This document shows positions 17,254 to 25,876 of a DNA stretch of 64,000 bases, piece after piece. Position 1 is the stretch's first letter; each line of letters starts with the position of its first letter. The stretch lies in assembly GCA_049282355.1 (NCBI GenBank), contig JBAPTW010000033.1, positions 1 to 64,000 of the forward strand, in the 5' to 3' direction. The notes beneath the pieces are model-generated. The model saw only the letters and a program-made list of their open reading frames with translations. It did not search any database and was not told the DNA's origin. The stretch comes from JAGTVB01 sp049282355 (GTDB lineage: Bacteria > Pseudomonadota > Gammaproteobacteria > HK1). Position numbers and translations under genes: made by a program.

Positions 17254-17925
17254 ATGCGAGGAAATGAGTTTGCCATAGCAAGGCCAGCTACCAGCGGACT
17301 TGCGGCCAATAAGCTCATTCGTAATACATACACGCTGCTGGCAATGACATTGCTTTTTAGCGCCGCCACGGCGGGCGTGTCAATGGCCGTCGGGCTTCCG
17401 CATCCAGGCTTGATACTGACGCTGGTGGGGTATTTTGGCCTCCTTTTCTTGGTCAATAAATTCCAAGACAGTGCTCTTGGGCTGGTGTTTGTGTTCGCGT
17501 TGACCGGCTTTATGGGGTTGACCCTGGGTCCGATTCTCAATGCGTACGTACAGACCTTTTCCAATGGTAGCCAGCTCATAATGATGGCGATGGGGGGGAC
17601 CGGCATAATTTTTCTAGGGCTGTCCGGATATGCGCTCACATCACGGCGGGATTTTAGTTTTCTCGGCGGTTTTCTCATGGTCGGCATTTTGGTTGCTTTC
17701 CTAGCAGGGCTCGGTGCTGCCGTGTTTGGAATTCCGGGGCTATCCCTTGCCGTTTCCGCTATGTTCGTGCTCTTGATGTCTGGTCTCATCCTATGGCAGA
17801 CAAGCCAGATCGTCCACGGTGGTGAAACCAACTACATCATGGCTACGGTTACGCTCTACGTTTCAATCTTTAACTTGTTCACGTCACTGCTTCAGCTTCT
17901 TGGCTTTATGGGCGGCGAAGAATAA
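17254..17925 (+). CDS. yccA: Bax inhibitor-1/YccA family inner-membrane protein
   Basis: This 223-residue protein has seven hydrophobic helices and the BI-1 family layout: an N-terminal polar stretch with NKLIRNTYTLLAMTLLFSA, closely spaced helices, and a short C-terminal tail (FMGGEE). E. coli YccA interacts with the membrane protease FtsH and protects SecY when translocons jam; family members can form calcium leak channels. AGGAGG lies 8 bases before the ATG, a strong ribosome site. It is a single gene followed by a strong hairpin, convergent with serS. The assignment to YccA rather than YbhL/YetJ rests on length and overall pattern. Confidence 0.9.
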   Translation: MRGNEFAIARPATSGLAANKLIRNTYTLLAMTLLFSAATAGVSMAVGLPHPGLILTLVGYFGLLFLVNKFQDSALGLVFVFALTGFMGLTLGPILNAYVQTFSNGSQLIMMAMGGTGIIFLGLSGYALTSRRDFSFLGGFLMVGILVAFLAGLGAAVFGIPGLSLAVSAMFVLLMSGLILWQTSQIVHGGETNYIMATVTLYVSIFNLFTSLLQLLGFMGGEE

Positions 17926-17962
17926 TTCACCCTGCGGGCAGGCAGAAAGGATGCCACAGTTT

Positions 17963-17988
17963 GGGTTCCGGCATGCCTGCCGGAACCC
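17963..17988. terminator. Hairpin between convergent yccA and serS
   Basis: A perfect 11-bp stem (GGGTTCCGGCA / TGCCGGAACCC) with a TGCC loop, 37 bases after yccA and 54 bases beyond the serS stop on the other strand. It can fold in either transcript. There is no T-tract on either side. Confidence 0.5.
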
Positions 17989-18042
17989 AGCAAGCGAGCG
18001 TAATACCTTTACCAACGGAATTGCTTAGTTGAGCCTTTGCTA

Positions 18043-19314
18043 CTACTCAACGTATTGCTGTCCAGCCATAGAGGACTGTAACACCTGAGGAATACGGATT
18101 CGGCCGCGTTCGTCCTGAAAGTTCTCCATAATCGCTACTAGCGTACGGCCGACGGCCAGTCCCGAGCCGTTTAAGGAATGCAACAACTCAGGCTTTCCCG
18201 TCTCTGGACTTCGCCACCGTGCCCGCAGCCGTCGCGCCTGGAAGTCCTCGAAGTTGCTACAGGAAGAGATTTCTCGGTAGCGGCGCTGCCCCGGCAACCA
18301 AACCTCCACATCGTAAGTCTTAGCAGAGGCGAATCCTAGATCGCCCGCGCAAAGTGTTACAACGCGATAGGGCAATCCGAGTTGCTGCAACACCCTTTCG
18401 GCATGGCGCGTGAGGGTTTCCAGTGTGTCATAAGACTCTGCCGGGCTGACCAGTTGCACCAACTCTACTTTCTCAAATTGGTGCTGACGAATCATGCCAC
18501 GCGCATCTTTTCCATAAGCGCCTGCCTCGCTGCGGAAGCAAGGCGTATGGCAGACAAGTTTAAGCGGTAGGTCTCTCGCCTCAAAGACACGATCGCGCGC
18601 GATGTTGGTGACCGGCACCTCGGCGGTCGGTATCAGGTAGTAATCCTGTTCGGCGATGCGAAAAAGATCCGCGCCAAACTTGGGCAACTGACCGGTGCCA
18701 CGTAGACTCTCGGCATTCACCAAATAAGGCACGTAAATCTCCTTATAACCATGCTCATGGGTATGAAGATCGATCATGAAGTCAATGAGTGCCCGATGAA
18801 GACGTGCAAGTGGCCCAAAAAGAGTGACAAAGCGCGTGCCGGCTATCTTTGCCGAAAGTTCAAAATCCATCCCACCAAGCCGTGTGCCCAAATCGACATG
18901 GTCTTTAGGTTCGAACGCGAATTCAGGAATTTGTCCCCCATAACGCACGACAACGTTGTCACCCTCGGTGTGCCCGTCGGGGACGCTCTCGTGAGGTAGG
19001 TTCGGGATCTCCAGTAGCAGTGCTTCCAGCCGGCTTTGGACGGCTGCGAGCGCTGCCTTTTTGGCCTCTAGCTCGGCTCCAATAGTGGCGACTTCCGTCA
19101 GCAGGGAAGAGACGTCTTCATTCGCTGCCTTGAGTTGCCCGATGGTTTTTGAGCGAGCATTGCGAGCTTGCTGTAACGATTGAGTGTGAACTTGTACTTG
19201 CTTGCGCTCGAGTTCAAGGGCCTGCAAGGTCGTAATGTCGAGCTCAAAACCTCGCCGCCTCAAGCGTGCCGCGGTATGCTCAAGCTGGTTACGTAGGAGA
19301 GTAGGATTTAGCAT
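18043..19314 (-). CDS. serS: Serine-tRNA ligase
   Basis: SerS charges tRNA-Ser and tRNA-Sec with serine in the cytoplasm. The 423-residue product has the N-terminal antiparallel coiled-coil arm that grips the long variable arm (about 28-100) and a class II synthetase core: motif 1 near 175-200, motif 2 as FRSEAGAYGKDARGMIRQHQFEKVE (given here in two pieces: FRSEAGAYGKDARG, then MIRQHQFEKVE) at about 260-285, and motif 3 as NGSGLAVGRTLVAIMEN at about 380-400. Length is typical (E. coli 430). It follows lolA after 94 bases; the rarA gene that lies between them in E. coli is absent here. Confidence 0.97.
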   Translation of the reverse strand: MLNPTLLRNQLEHTAARLRRRGFELDITTLQALELERKQVQVHTQSLQQARNARSKTIGQLKAANEDVSSLLTEVATIGAELEAKKAALAAVQSRLEALLLEIPNLPHESVPDGHTEGDNVVVRYGGQIPEFAFEPKDHVDLGTRLGGMDFELSAKIAGTRFVTLFGPLARLHRALIDFMIDLHTHEHGYKEIYVPYLVNAESLRGTGQLPKFGADLFRIAEQDYYLIPTAEVPVTNIARDRVFEARDLPLKLVCHTPCFRSEAGAYGKDARGMIRQHQFEKVELVQLVSPAESYDTLETLTRHAERVLQQLGLPYRVVTLCAGDLGFASAKTYDVEVWLPGQRRYREISSCSNFEDFQARRLRARWRSPETGKPELLHSLNGSGLAVGRTLVAIMENFQDERGRIRIPQVLQSSMAGQQYVE

Positions 19315-19408
19315 GGCCGTCCCTGCCGTCGTTTAAGTAGCAGCCACTGCCTCACCGGCAAGCAATGCAATAACCGAGAGAGGGCGACCGTTGTCATGCA
19401 ATGCGAGC

Positions 19409-20110
19409 TTATGGCTGAGGGATTGCGGGTCTATCGCCAATGACATCGACTCCGGCCGGTGGCGTAAAGGAGAACAACTCAGGGCGCACCTTGGCATTCT
19501 TAACGATATTGTGGAAGTACAGCTCGGTAGTCTGACCGAAGCTATCGACCAATTCCATCCTCGTCAATTCTCCACGCTCTAGGCCGAGACGTATCTCGGA
19601 AAAGCTAACGTCAGAACTTTTTGGTTCAAGAGATACCCATTCCAGCCCATCTCGCTTCCCGGCACTTTGCATCAGAAAGCGTTTTTCTAAGGAGCTGTCA
19701 CTCGTCAATAGCAGGGTTGGGGTATCGCCGACGGCCTCGCCGAGCTCTTTCACGGTCACTTGAGCAAGCTCAGTATCATAAATCCAGACGTGTTTTCCGT
19801 CCGCAACGATAAGCTGTGGATAGGGCTCGCGATAATCCCAGCGAAACCGCCCAGGTCGTGCTAACACCAAGGTCCCCTTAGCCTCTTCAATAGGAGCTCC
19901 GCTTTCGTCCAGCAAAACTTGTTCGAAGTCAGCCTGAAAAGAATGCAGTCCGCCAAGGAATCTCTGCAGCTGCTCAGTGCCGGTATCCGCGGCCGCAGTA
20001 CAGACGAGGCCCACGACAAGAGCTACTGTTGCAGCGCCTTGAGGCAAGAATTTACTTATACTTTTTACTGCAGCTTGCAGCGAATTGTGTACGACTGTTC
20101 TCGTGATCAT
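19409..20110 (-). CDS. lolA: Outer-membrane lipoprotein carrier protein LolA
   Basis: LolA is the periplasmic shuttle that takes mature lipoproteins from the LolCDE-type transporter to LolB. The product (233 residues) has an N-terminal signal peptide with a hydrophobic core (AATVALVVGLVCTAAA, about 24-40). The mature part has the LolA-type features LHSFQADFEQVLLD, a GTLVLARPGRFRWDY strand pair, DGKHVWIYD and the C-terminal ELYFHN segment. The start at 20110 is chosen since it lies 16 bases after the ftsK stop; the frame runs 40 codons further into ftsK. The ribosome site is weak, so coupling with ftsK is plausible. The matching LolD/permease pair is at 50.6-52.6 kb. Confidence 0.93.
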   Translation of the reverse strand: MITRTVVHNSLQAAVKSISKFLPQGAATVALVVGLVCTAAADTGTEQLQRFLGGLHSFQADFEQVLLDESGAPIEEAKGTLVLARPGRFRWDYREPYPQLIVADGKHVWIYDTELAQVTVKELGEAVGDTPTLLLTSDSSLEKRFLMQSAGKRDGLEWVSLEPKSSDVSFSEIRLGLERGELTRMELVDSFGQTTELYFHNIVKNAKVRPELFSFTPPAGVDVIGDRPAIPQP

Positions 20111-20126
20111 GGGCAATTCTATAGCG

Positions 20127-22436
20127 TCACAACTCAGGTGGTGGGGGTGCGAGCACTTCGCGATTGCCATTTGATTGCAATGGCCCCACGATCCCAGCTT
20201 GCTCCATGTCTTCCACCATACGTGCAGCACGGTTGTATCCTATCTTGAGCCGGCGCTGCACGCCTGATATCGAAGCTCGGCGAGTCTCGGTTACCAGTCG
20301 CACGGCTTGATCAAACAATGGATCATGCTCCTCGGCACGCCCGCCATCGAATCCTGCATCACCTCCGATGACATCCTCTCCTCCACCCTTGAGCACATCG
20401 TCCAGATACTGGGGATTGCTTTGGCTGCGTAAACTTTCTACCACTTTATGAACCTCGTGATCGCGCACGAAAGCACCATGTACTCGCATCGGTGTAGCCA
20501 TGCCGGGAGTCAAGTAAAGCATGTCACCATGTCCCAGCAGCTGATCTGCACCACTCTGATCGAGAATGGTACGCGAATCAATTTTGGAGGAAACCTGGAA
20601 CGCGATCCGGCTTGGAATGTTTGCCTTGATAAGGCCGGTAATGACATCGACCGAGGGCCGCTGGGTAGCCAAGATCAGGTGTATTCCAGAGGCCCTTGCC
20701 TTTTGAGCGAGGCGGGCAATCAGCTCCTCCACCTTTTTACCCGCAACCATCATGAGGTCAGCCAGTTCATCGACAATGACCACGATGAGTGCCAGCGGTT
20801 CCAACATTTCCGGTTCCGGGCTACCCGCTTTGGTAGGCCATAACGGATCTGGGATCAATTCCCCTCGCGCCAATGCATCCTTTATCTTCCGGTTATAACT
20901 GGCAAGATTACGCACCGAGAGTGCCGACATCAGGCGGTAGCGCCGCTCCATCTCGGCAACACACCACCGAAGAGCATTGGCGGCCTCCTTGGGATCGGTC
21001 ACTACCGGCGCTAACAAATGCGGGATACCCTCATACACCGAGAGCTCGAGAACCTTGGGGTCGACCATAATAAGACGCACATCGGTCGCCGGTACTTTGT
21101 ACAAAAGACTAAGCACCATGGCGTTAATGGCGACCGATTTGCCTGATCCCGTGGTACCCGCAACCAGCAGGTGAGGCATGCGGGAGAGATCCATGACCAC
21201 CGGATGTCCAGCGATGTCTTTCCCAAGTGCCAGAGAGAGCGGCGATGTGCTATCTTCATAAGCCTTGGACATCAAGATCTCGCTCAAAGTCACGAGTTCG
21301 CGCTGCTCGTTGGGAATTTCTAAGCCAATTACAGACTTTCCTGGAATGACTTCCACGATGCGCACGCTAAACGTCGACAGGGAGCGAGCGAGGTCTTTCG
21401 CTAAGTTGCTTATTCGACTTACCTTAATCCCAGGAGCAGGTTCCAACTCGAAGCGCGTAACCACGGGTCCAGGATGCACTGCCACGACGCGCACATCGAT
21501 CCCGAAGTCCTTTAGCTTAAGTTCGACCTGTTCGGAAATGGCTGCCAACGCTGTATCCGAGAGCCCTCGGATTGTTGGTTTCGAAGAATCAAGAAGCGAT
21601 ATTGACGGCAGCGTATGGCCGCGGGGCGGCTCCAGCAGAGGCAGCTGACGCTCTTGGGGGGATGGTGCAGACGCAACCGGTTTTGGGCGTTCAATGGTGG
21701 GTTCAATGCGCGTCATTCTGACTTGCGAAGAACGCTTGGCGGGCTGGCTGCTCGGGGCCGAGTCAATCCGCCTGTTTTGTTGTACACGCCAAGCTTGAAC
21801 AACAGCAATGCCTTGTAGCACCAAGGACTGCAGGTGCTCGAACAATAATACCGTGTGCCGACCAATAACGTCCATTATGGCGAGCCAAGATATGCCCGTA
21901 AACAAAGTGACTCCGGTGGCAAAGAGGGTAAGGAGACACAACGTCCCCCCAAGAGTATTGAACAATTCCGTTAGATTGTCCCCAACCACCTTGCCAAGCA
22001 CGCCACCGGCATTCAGAGGAAGACGGCTGGCGTCCCTAAAGTAGAGTGTGGCGAGCCCACTTCCCGTTGCAAGAGTCAGTAGAAATCCGGAAGCGCGTTC
22101 GATCATCTGCAAGCTGTTCATCGCACTGCGATGCCTTGCGCCGCGAAACACGAGCCATCCTGTATAGGCCACCAGGACTGGAAAAAGATAGGCTAAGTAA
22201 CCAAAGAGATAGAGAAGAATATCCGCAATCCACGCGCCCGCCCGCCCGCCATGGTTGAGCACATCGCTCCTGTCAGCGCTGTGAGACCAGCCGGGATCTG
22301 CCGGATGGTAGCTTGCAAGCGCTAGGGTGAAGTACAGAGCAATGCCGGCGAACAGGATGAGAATGGATTCACGTAGTCCCTGATGCAGCGCGCTGTGCCA
22401 GGGGGCTGACGCCGGTTTTTTTTCTTTCCTTGACAA
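20127..22436 (-). CDS. ftsK: DNA translocase FtsK
   Basis: FtsK anchors at the division septum and pumps chromosomal DNA so that XerCD can resolve dimers at dif. The 769-residue product has an N-terminal part with several membrane helices (about 20-200), a short Pro/Ser-rich linker (about 215-290), the RecA-like motor with Walker A GTTGSGKS (about 424-431) and a Walker B with ...IVDELADLM, and a C-terminal winged-helix gamma domain (about 685-750, RRLKIGYNRAARMVEDME) that reads KOPS sites. The linker is far shorter than in E. coli FtsK (1329 residues), as in many other bacteria. It heads the ftsK-lolA-serS group. Confidence 0.97.
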   Translation of the reverse strand: MSRKEKKPASAPWHSALHQGLRESILILFAGIALYFTLALASYHPADPGWSHSADRSDVLNHGGRAGAWIADILLYLFGYLAYLFPVLVAYTGWLVFRGARHRSAMNSLQMIERASGFLLTLATGSGLATLYFRDASRLPLNAGGVLGKVVGDNLTELFNTLGGTLCLLTLFATGVTLFTGISWLAIMDVIGRHTVLLFEHLQSLVLQGIAVVQAWRVQQNRRIDSAPSSQPAKRSSQVRMTRIEPTIERPKPVASAPSPQERQLPLLEPPRGHTLPSISLLDSSKPTIRGLSDTALAAISEQVELKLKDFGIDVRVVAVHPGPVVTRFELEPAPGIKVSRISNLAKDLARSLSTFSVRIVEVIPGKSVIGLEIPNEQRELVTLSEILMSKAYEDSTSPLSLALGKDIAGHPVVMDLSRMPHLLVAGTTGSGKSVAINAMVLSLLYKVPATDVRLIMVDPKVLELSVYEGIPHLLAPVVTDPKEAANALRWCVAEMERRYRLMSALSVRNLASYNRKIKDALARGELIPDPLWPTKAGSPEPEMLEPLALIVVIVDELADLMMVAGKKVEELIARLAQKARASGIHLILATQRPSVDVITGLIKANIPSRIAFQVSSKIDSRTILDQSGADQLLGHGDMLYLTPGMATPMRVHGAFVRDHEVHKVVESLRSQSNPQYLDDVLKGGGEDVIGGDAGFDGGRAEEHDPLFDQAVRLVTETRRASISGVQRRLKIGYNRAARMVEDMEQAGIVGPLQSNGNREVLAPPPPEL

Positions 22437-22817
22437 AATGAACTTAATCCTGATTAGCAGAAGATTATCGCAACAGTTTCATTATTGGAAAAAATGAACT
22501 TGACGTCCACACCGATCATGGGCAGAACGTCGCCAGGAAGGAACTGTCCAAATGTAGGTTTAAGGCTGCCGGCCTAGAATCTGAGTAGCAGCGTTTTCGC
22601 TAATTTTGATCGCCGCAGGATCTTGCCAGAAGTCAGACATCGCCGAGGCTTGCCACAGCTAAAATTCAGGCGACAAGTTGACTCTAGCAGAAATCGAGTA
22701 ATGGGCGTGTAGTCACTTGAGCATCAGCATAGCGATGAGAGATGATTTGGGGCAACAAGACTTGGCGCCCTTGGGGAAGCTTTATTGCTTTCATGCGGCT
22801 TAACGGAAGGAACACAC
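22437..22817. other. Divergent intergenic region (ftsK / trxB)
   Basis: About 380 bases between the divergent ftsK and trxB starts. It should hold both promoters. No hairpin, repeat or small gene stood out. Confidence 0.4.
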
Positions 22818-23771
22818 ATGCACGACACCCGACATGCCAGACTCCTCATCTTGGGTTCAGGGCCGGCAGGTTATACCGCCGCTGTTTACGCAGCAAGAGC
22901 GAATCTCGGCCCCCTGCTCATCACCGGACTGCAGGAAGGTGGGCAAATGACTACCACGACAGAAGTGGATAACTGGCCGGGAGACGTCGCAGGTGTTCAG
23001 GGTCCAGAGTTGATGGAGCGAATGCGGCAACACGCGGAACGGTTCGACACCCAGATCGTGTTCGATCATATCAATGCAGCGGATCTCTCAGTGCGACCGT
23101 TTAGAGTGACCGGAGACGCCGCCGTCTACACTTGCGACGCCTTGATCATCGCCACCGGTGCGTCAGCCAAGTACCTCGGATTACCCTCCGAAGACGCCTT
23201 TAAAGGGCGCGGTGTATCAGCCTGTGCAACGTGTGATGGCTTTTTCTACCGAGGCGACGAGGTCGCCGTTATCGGGGGCGGCAATACGGCGGTCGAAGAA
23301 GCACTGTACCTATCAAATATTGCCGCTAAGGTCACGGTAGTCCATCGGCGAGACAAGTTCCGTGCAGAGAAGATGCTTGCAAATCAGCTTTTGGAGAAGG
23401 CTAGCCATGGCAATGTCTGCATTGAGTGGGACCATGTGCTTGACGAAGTTCTGGGAGACGGCAACGGCGTAACCGGCATACGCATTCGCAATGTAGAAAA
23501 CCACGCGCCAAAGGAGATCGACGTAAGGGGGGTCTTCATCGCCATTGGCCATCGACCCAATACGGACGTTTTTGCTGGTCAGCTCGACATGCAAGGTGGC
23601 TATATCCGAGTGCGCAGTGGGTTAGAAGGAAATGCCACGGCCACCAGTGTGGAGGGCGTCTTCGCCGCTGGAGACGTTGCCGATCATGTCTATCGGCAAG
23701 CGATCACCTCAGCGGGATCCGGTTGCATGGCAGCTCTCGACGCTGAGAAATATTTGGAGGCTCTGGAATAG
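22818..23771 (+). CDS. trxB: Thioredoxin reductase
   Basis: TrxB passes electrons from NADPH through FAD to thioredoxin in the cytoplasm. The product (317 residues) has the FAD-binding GSGPAGYTAAVYAA (about 12-25), the redox-active CATC followed by DGFFY (about 136-144), the NADPH-binding GGGNTAVEEALYL (about 155-167) and the C-terminal FAD motif GVFAAGDVADHVYRQ (about 281-295). The start at 22818 is chosen because AAGGAA lies about 8 bases upstream; an in-frame codon 33 bases earlier has no ribosome site. It precedes aat, an order also seen in enterobacteria (where cydDC sits between). Confidence 0.97.
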   Translation: MHDTRHARLLILGSGPAGYTAAVYAARANLGPLLITGLQEGGQMTTTTEVDNWPGDVAGVQGPELMERMRQHAERFDTQIVFDHINAADLSVRPFRVTGDAAVYTCDALIIATGASAKYLGLPSEDAFKGRGVSACATCDGFFYRGDEVAVIGGGNTAVEEALYLSNIAAKVTVVHRRDKFRAEKMLANQLLEKASHGNVCIEWDHVLDEVLGDGNGVTGIRIRNVENHAPKEIDVRGVFIAIGHRPNTDVFAGQLDMQGGYIRVRSGLEGNATATSVEGVFAAGDVADHVYRQAITSAGSGCMAALDAEKYLEALE

Positions 23772-23880
23772 CACCAATGAACCAGCACGGATTCGTTGCC
23801 TATCCGCTACACGCTTCCCGGGATACTTCTTGGCAGCGCTCTTGCCCTTATGCGCAACCGGAGTTCCATCGGTGCAACCG

Positions 23881-24582
23881 ATGACCCTCCTTCCCTATCG
23901 TATACCGCAGGGCTCCTCCCCCGACAGCTTTCCGGCTGTCGACTGTGCACTCGTCGAGCCGAACGGCCTACTCGCGGTCGGTGGCGACCTCACTCCTGCG
24001 CGGCTACTCAACGCCTACCGCAGGGGTATTTTCCCCTGGTTCAATGACGACCGATGCATCATGTGGTGGTCTCCCGAGCCTCGCGCAGTGATATTTCCGC
24101 ATCGGGTAAAGCTTTCCCACAGCTTGCGCAAAACGCTGCGTCAAGGACACTTTAAGCTCACTACAAATAAGGCCTTTGAGGAGGTTATCCTGGGCTGTGC
24201 GGCCCCTCGTCGAGACCAAGCCGGAACCTGGATTACTCAAGAGATGATGGCAGCATACCATCGGCTTCACAACTTCGGTTATGCCCATTCAATCGAGTGT
24301 TGGAGCGGCCAGAAGCTAGCGGGAGGGCTGTACGGCGTGGTGCTGGGAAAGGTCTTCTTCGGAGAGTCGATGTTTAGTCGTGAGCGAGACGCATCAAAGG
24401 TGGCACTTGCGCATCTATGTCGTGCTGATATCCAGATGATCGATTGTCAGGTCCCTAACGCGCATTTGGCACGAATGGGTGCGTTGGAGATTGGCCGGCG
24501 GCGGTTTATATCCTTGTTGGATTGCTGGTGTGATACCCCAAGGGCGTCCTTGGCTGGGATCGGAACGTGGAAGTTTTCATGA
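23881..24582 (+). CDS. aat: Leucyl/phenylalanyl-tRNA-protein transferase
   Basis: Aat adds Leu or Phe from charged tRNA to proteins with N-terminal Lys or Arg, marking them for ClpS-ClpAP (bacterial N-end rule). The product has 233 residues (E. coli 234), with the typical FPAVDCAL ... GLLAVGGDL start, the RGIFPWFN-DD-CIMWWSPEPRAVI block (about 45-68) and the GGLYGVVLGKVFFGESMFS block (about 143-161). The start at 23881 fits the family; the frame runs 83 codons upstream into trxB and that part has no similarity. Its stop overlaps the bpt start (ATGA), so aat and bpt are coupled. Confidence 0.96.
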   Translation: MTLLPYRIPQGSSPDSFPAVDCALVEPNGLLAVGGDLTPARLLNAYRRGIFPWFNDDRCIMWWSPEPRAVIFPHRVKLSHSLRKTLRQGHFKLTTNKAFEEVILGCAAPRRDQAGTWITQEMMAAYHRLHNFGYAHSIECWSGQKLAGGLYGVVLGKVFFGESMFSRERDASKVALAHLCRADIQMIDCQVPNAHLARMGALEIGRRRFISLLDCWCDTPRASLAGIGTWKFS

Positions 24583-25304
24583 GGCTGATGACCAAGGATG
24601 CCGGACCGCTCTTCTATACGAGTCCTACTCATGCATGCAGCTACCTATCAGGCCGAGAGGCGACCACAGTATTCTTGGATCCGCGCTATCCAAAGGACGG
24701 ACGGCTGTACACTTTGCTGTCGCAAAATGGCTTTAGGCGCAGCGGGCAGCATATCTACCGGCCGTGCTGCCCAAATTGTGACGCATGTACTCCAGTCCGG
24801 GTACGCGTGGCGGATTTTCATCCACGGCGCAGCCAGCGCCGTGCCTGGCAGAAAAACCGTGATCTGCATGTGGAAAAATGCGGACCGAACTTTAGGCAGG
24901 AGCATTTTTCCCTGTATCAGCGTTATCTTGTCAGCCGCCACCAAGGCGGCGGGATGGATGATTCTACACCCCAACAGTACATAGACTTTCTAACGAGTTC
25001 GTGGTGTGAAACAGAGTTTTGGGAGTTTTGCTTGGGTGAAAAACTGCTTGCGGTGGCAGTTCTGGACCGGCTAGACGACGGACTGTCGGCTGTTTATACG
25101 TTCTTTGATCCCGACTATGCGCAACGGAGCCTAGGGGTTTTTATGGTTTTGTGGTCGATGCAAGAGACCCAAAGGCAAGGGTTTGATTGGCTTTACCTGG
25201 GTTACTGGATACCCTCCTCGCCCAAGATGCGATATAAGTATGAGTATCAGCCTCAAGAGCACTTTCGACGTGGCCGATGGATGACCCCGGAGCACCCCGG
25301 GTAA
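24579..25304 (+). CDS. bpt: Aspartate/glutamate leucyltransferase Bpt
   Basis: Bpt transfers Leu from Leu-tRNA to proteins with N-terminal Asp or Glu, the second N-end rule transferase. The 241-residue product has the Ate1-type N-terminal Cys motif (CSYL near residue 17 and CCPNCDAC at about 61-68) and a GNAT-like C-terminal half (SAVYTFFDPDY ... LGVFMVLWSM ... YLGYWIP ... MRYKYEYQP). The ATG at 24579 has GGAAG 5 bases upstream and overlaps the aat stop by 4 bases. Together with aat it widens the set of degradable N-termini. ClpS and ClpA are not in the window, though clpA often lies near infA. Confidence 0.94.
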   Translation: MRLMTKDAGPLFYTSPTHACSYLSGREATTVFLDPRYPKDGRLYTLLSQNGFRRSGQHIYRPCCPNCDACTPVRVRVADFHPRRSQRRAWQKNRDLHVEKCGPNFRQEHFSLYQRYLVSRHQGGGMDDSTPQQYIDFLTSSWCETEFWEFCLGEKLLAVAVLDRLDDGLSAVYTFFDPDYAQRSLGVFMVLWSMQETQRQGFDWLYLGYWIPSSPKMRYKYEYQPQEHFRRGRWMTPEHPG

Positions 25305-25379
25305 AAGCATCAGGCTTTCGGCTTAAGCGTTTTTTTTGGCAGAATACGGGAGAGGTATATTCACTATTACGAGGTTCCT

Positions 25380-25598
25380 TTGGCTAAGGAAGACCACATT
25401 GAAATGGAAGGTACGGTCATCGAGACCCTACCGAATACGATGTTCCGCGTGCAGCTGGAGAATGGTCATGTCGTCACTGCCCATATATCCGGCAAGATGC
25501 GCAAGAACTATATCCGCATCCTAACGGGAGACAAAGTTACTGTACAACTCACCCCTTACGATTTGAGTAAAGGTCGCATTACTTACCGCGCTCGCTAG
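25380..25598 (+). CDS. infA: Translation initiation factor IF-1
   Basis: IF-1 is a one-domain S1/OB-fold protein that binds the 30S A site with IF-2 and IF-3. All 72 residues match the family length and sequence (MAKEDHIEMEGTVIE ... FRVQLENGHVVTAHISGKMRKNYIRI ... TYRAR; pieces shown are not joined). The start codon is TTG, with GAGG about 6 bases upstream, instead of the ATG usual for infA. It follows bpt by 75 bases. A long region with a foldable repeat follows downstream rather than a T-run terminator. Confidence 0.97.
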   Translation: MAKEDHIEMEGTVIETLPNTMFRVQLENGHVVTAHISGKMRKNYIRILTGDKVTVQLTPYDLSKGRITYRAR

Positions 25599-25659
25599 TT
25601 TTCCGCGTGTTCACCTGGCGCGAACCGCGGGTTTACAATTTATCTAATTATCTAAGGAG

Positions 25660-25784
25660 GTCACTCACCGGTGGCGGCACTCGTGAGCGCCAACCGCCAT
25701 TGGCCGCGAGCCAATGGAAACTATCTGGAGTCGTTCTCGCCACCGCCGCTGCCGGAGGCTCTTTGCGTTGGCACCGGTGGTGAC
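25660..25784. repeat. Structured inverted-repeat element downstream of infA
   Basis: A long-range stem pairs GTCACTCACCGGTG (25660-25673) with CACCGGTGGTGAC (25772-25784), one base bulged. Inside it lie a second pairing (GCCAACCGC near 25689-25697 with GCGTTGGC near 25765-25772) and a perfect 8-bp hairpin CCATTGGC/GCCAATGG at 25697-25717. The whole about 125-base piece could fold as one branched RNA. It could be the infA transcript end, a small RNA or a repeat-family element; I cannot tell which. Confidence 0.4.
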
Positions 25785-25876
25785 TCACGCGAGTACTGAG
25801 CCAGCGCCAAGTGCATTGAGGGCAATCCTTGTAAAGGGGCTAGGGTGCCAAAACCGCCCAAGCAAACTTGGTCTTA

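Noticed and set aside
17250..17831. 193-codon frame antisense to yccA
   Set aside because: Mirror of the hydrophobic yccA coding sequence, rich in Pro, Lys and Arg; no ribosome site.
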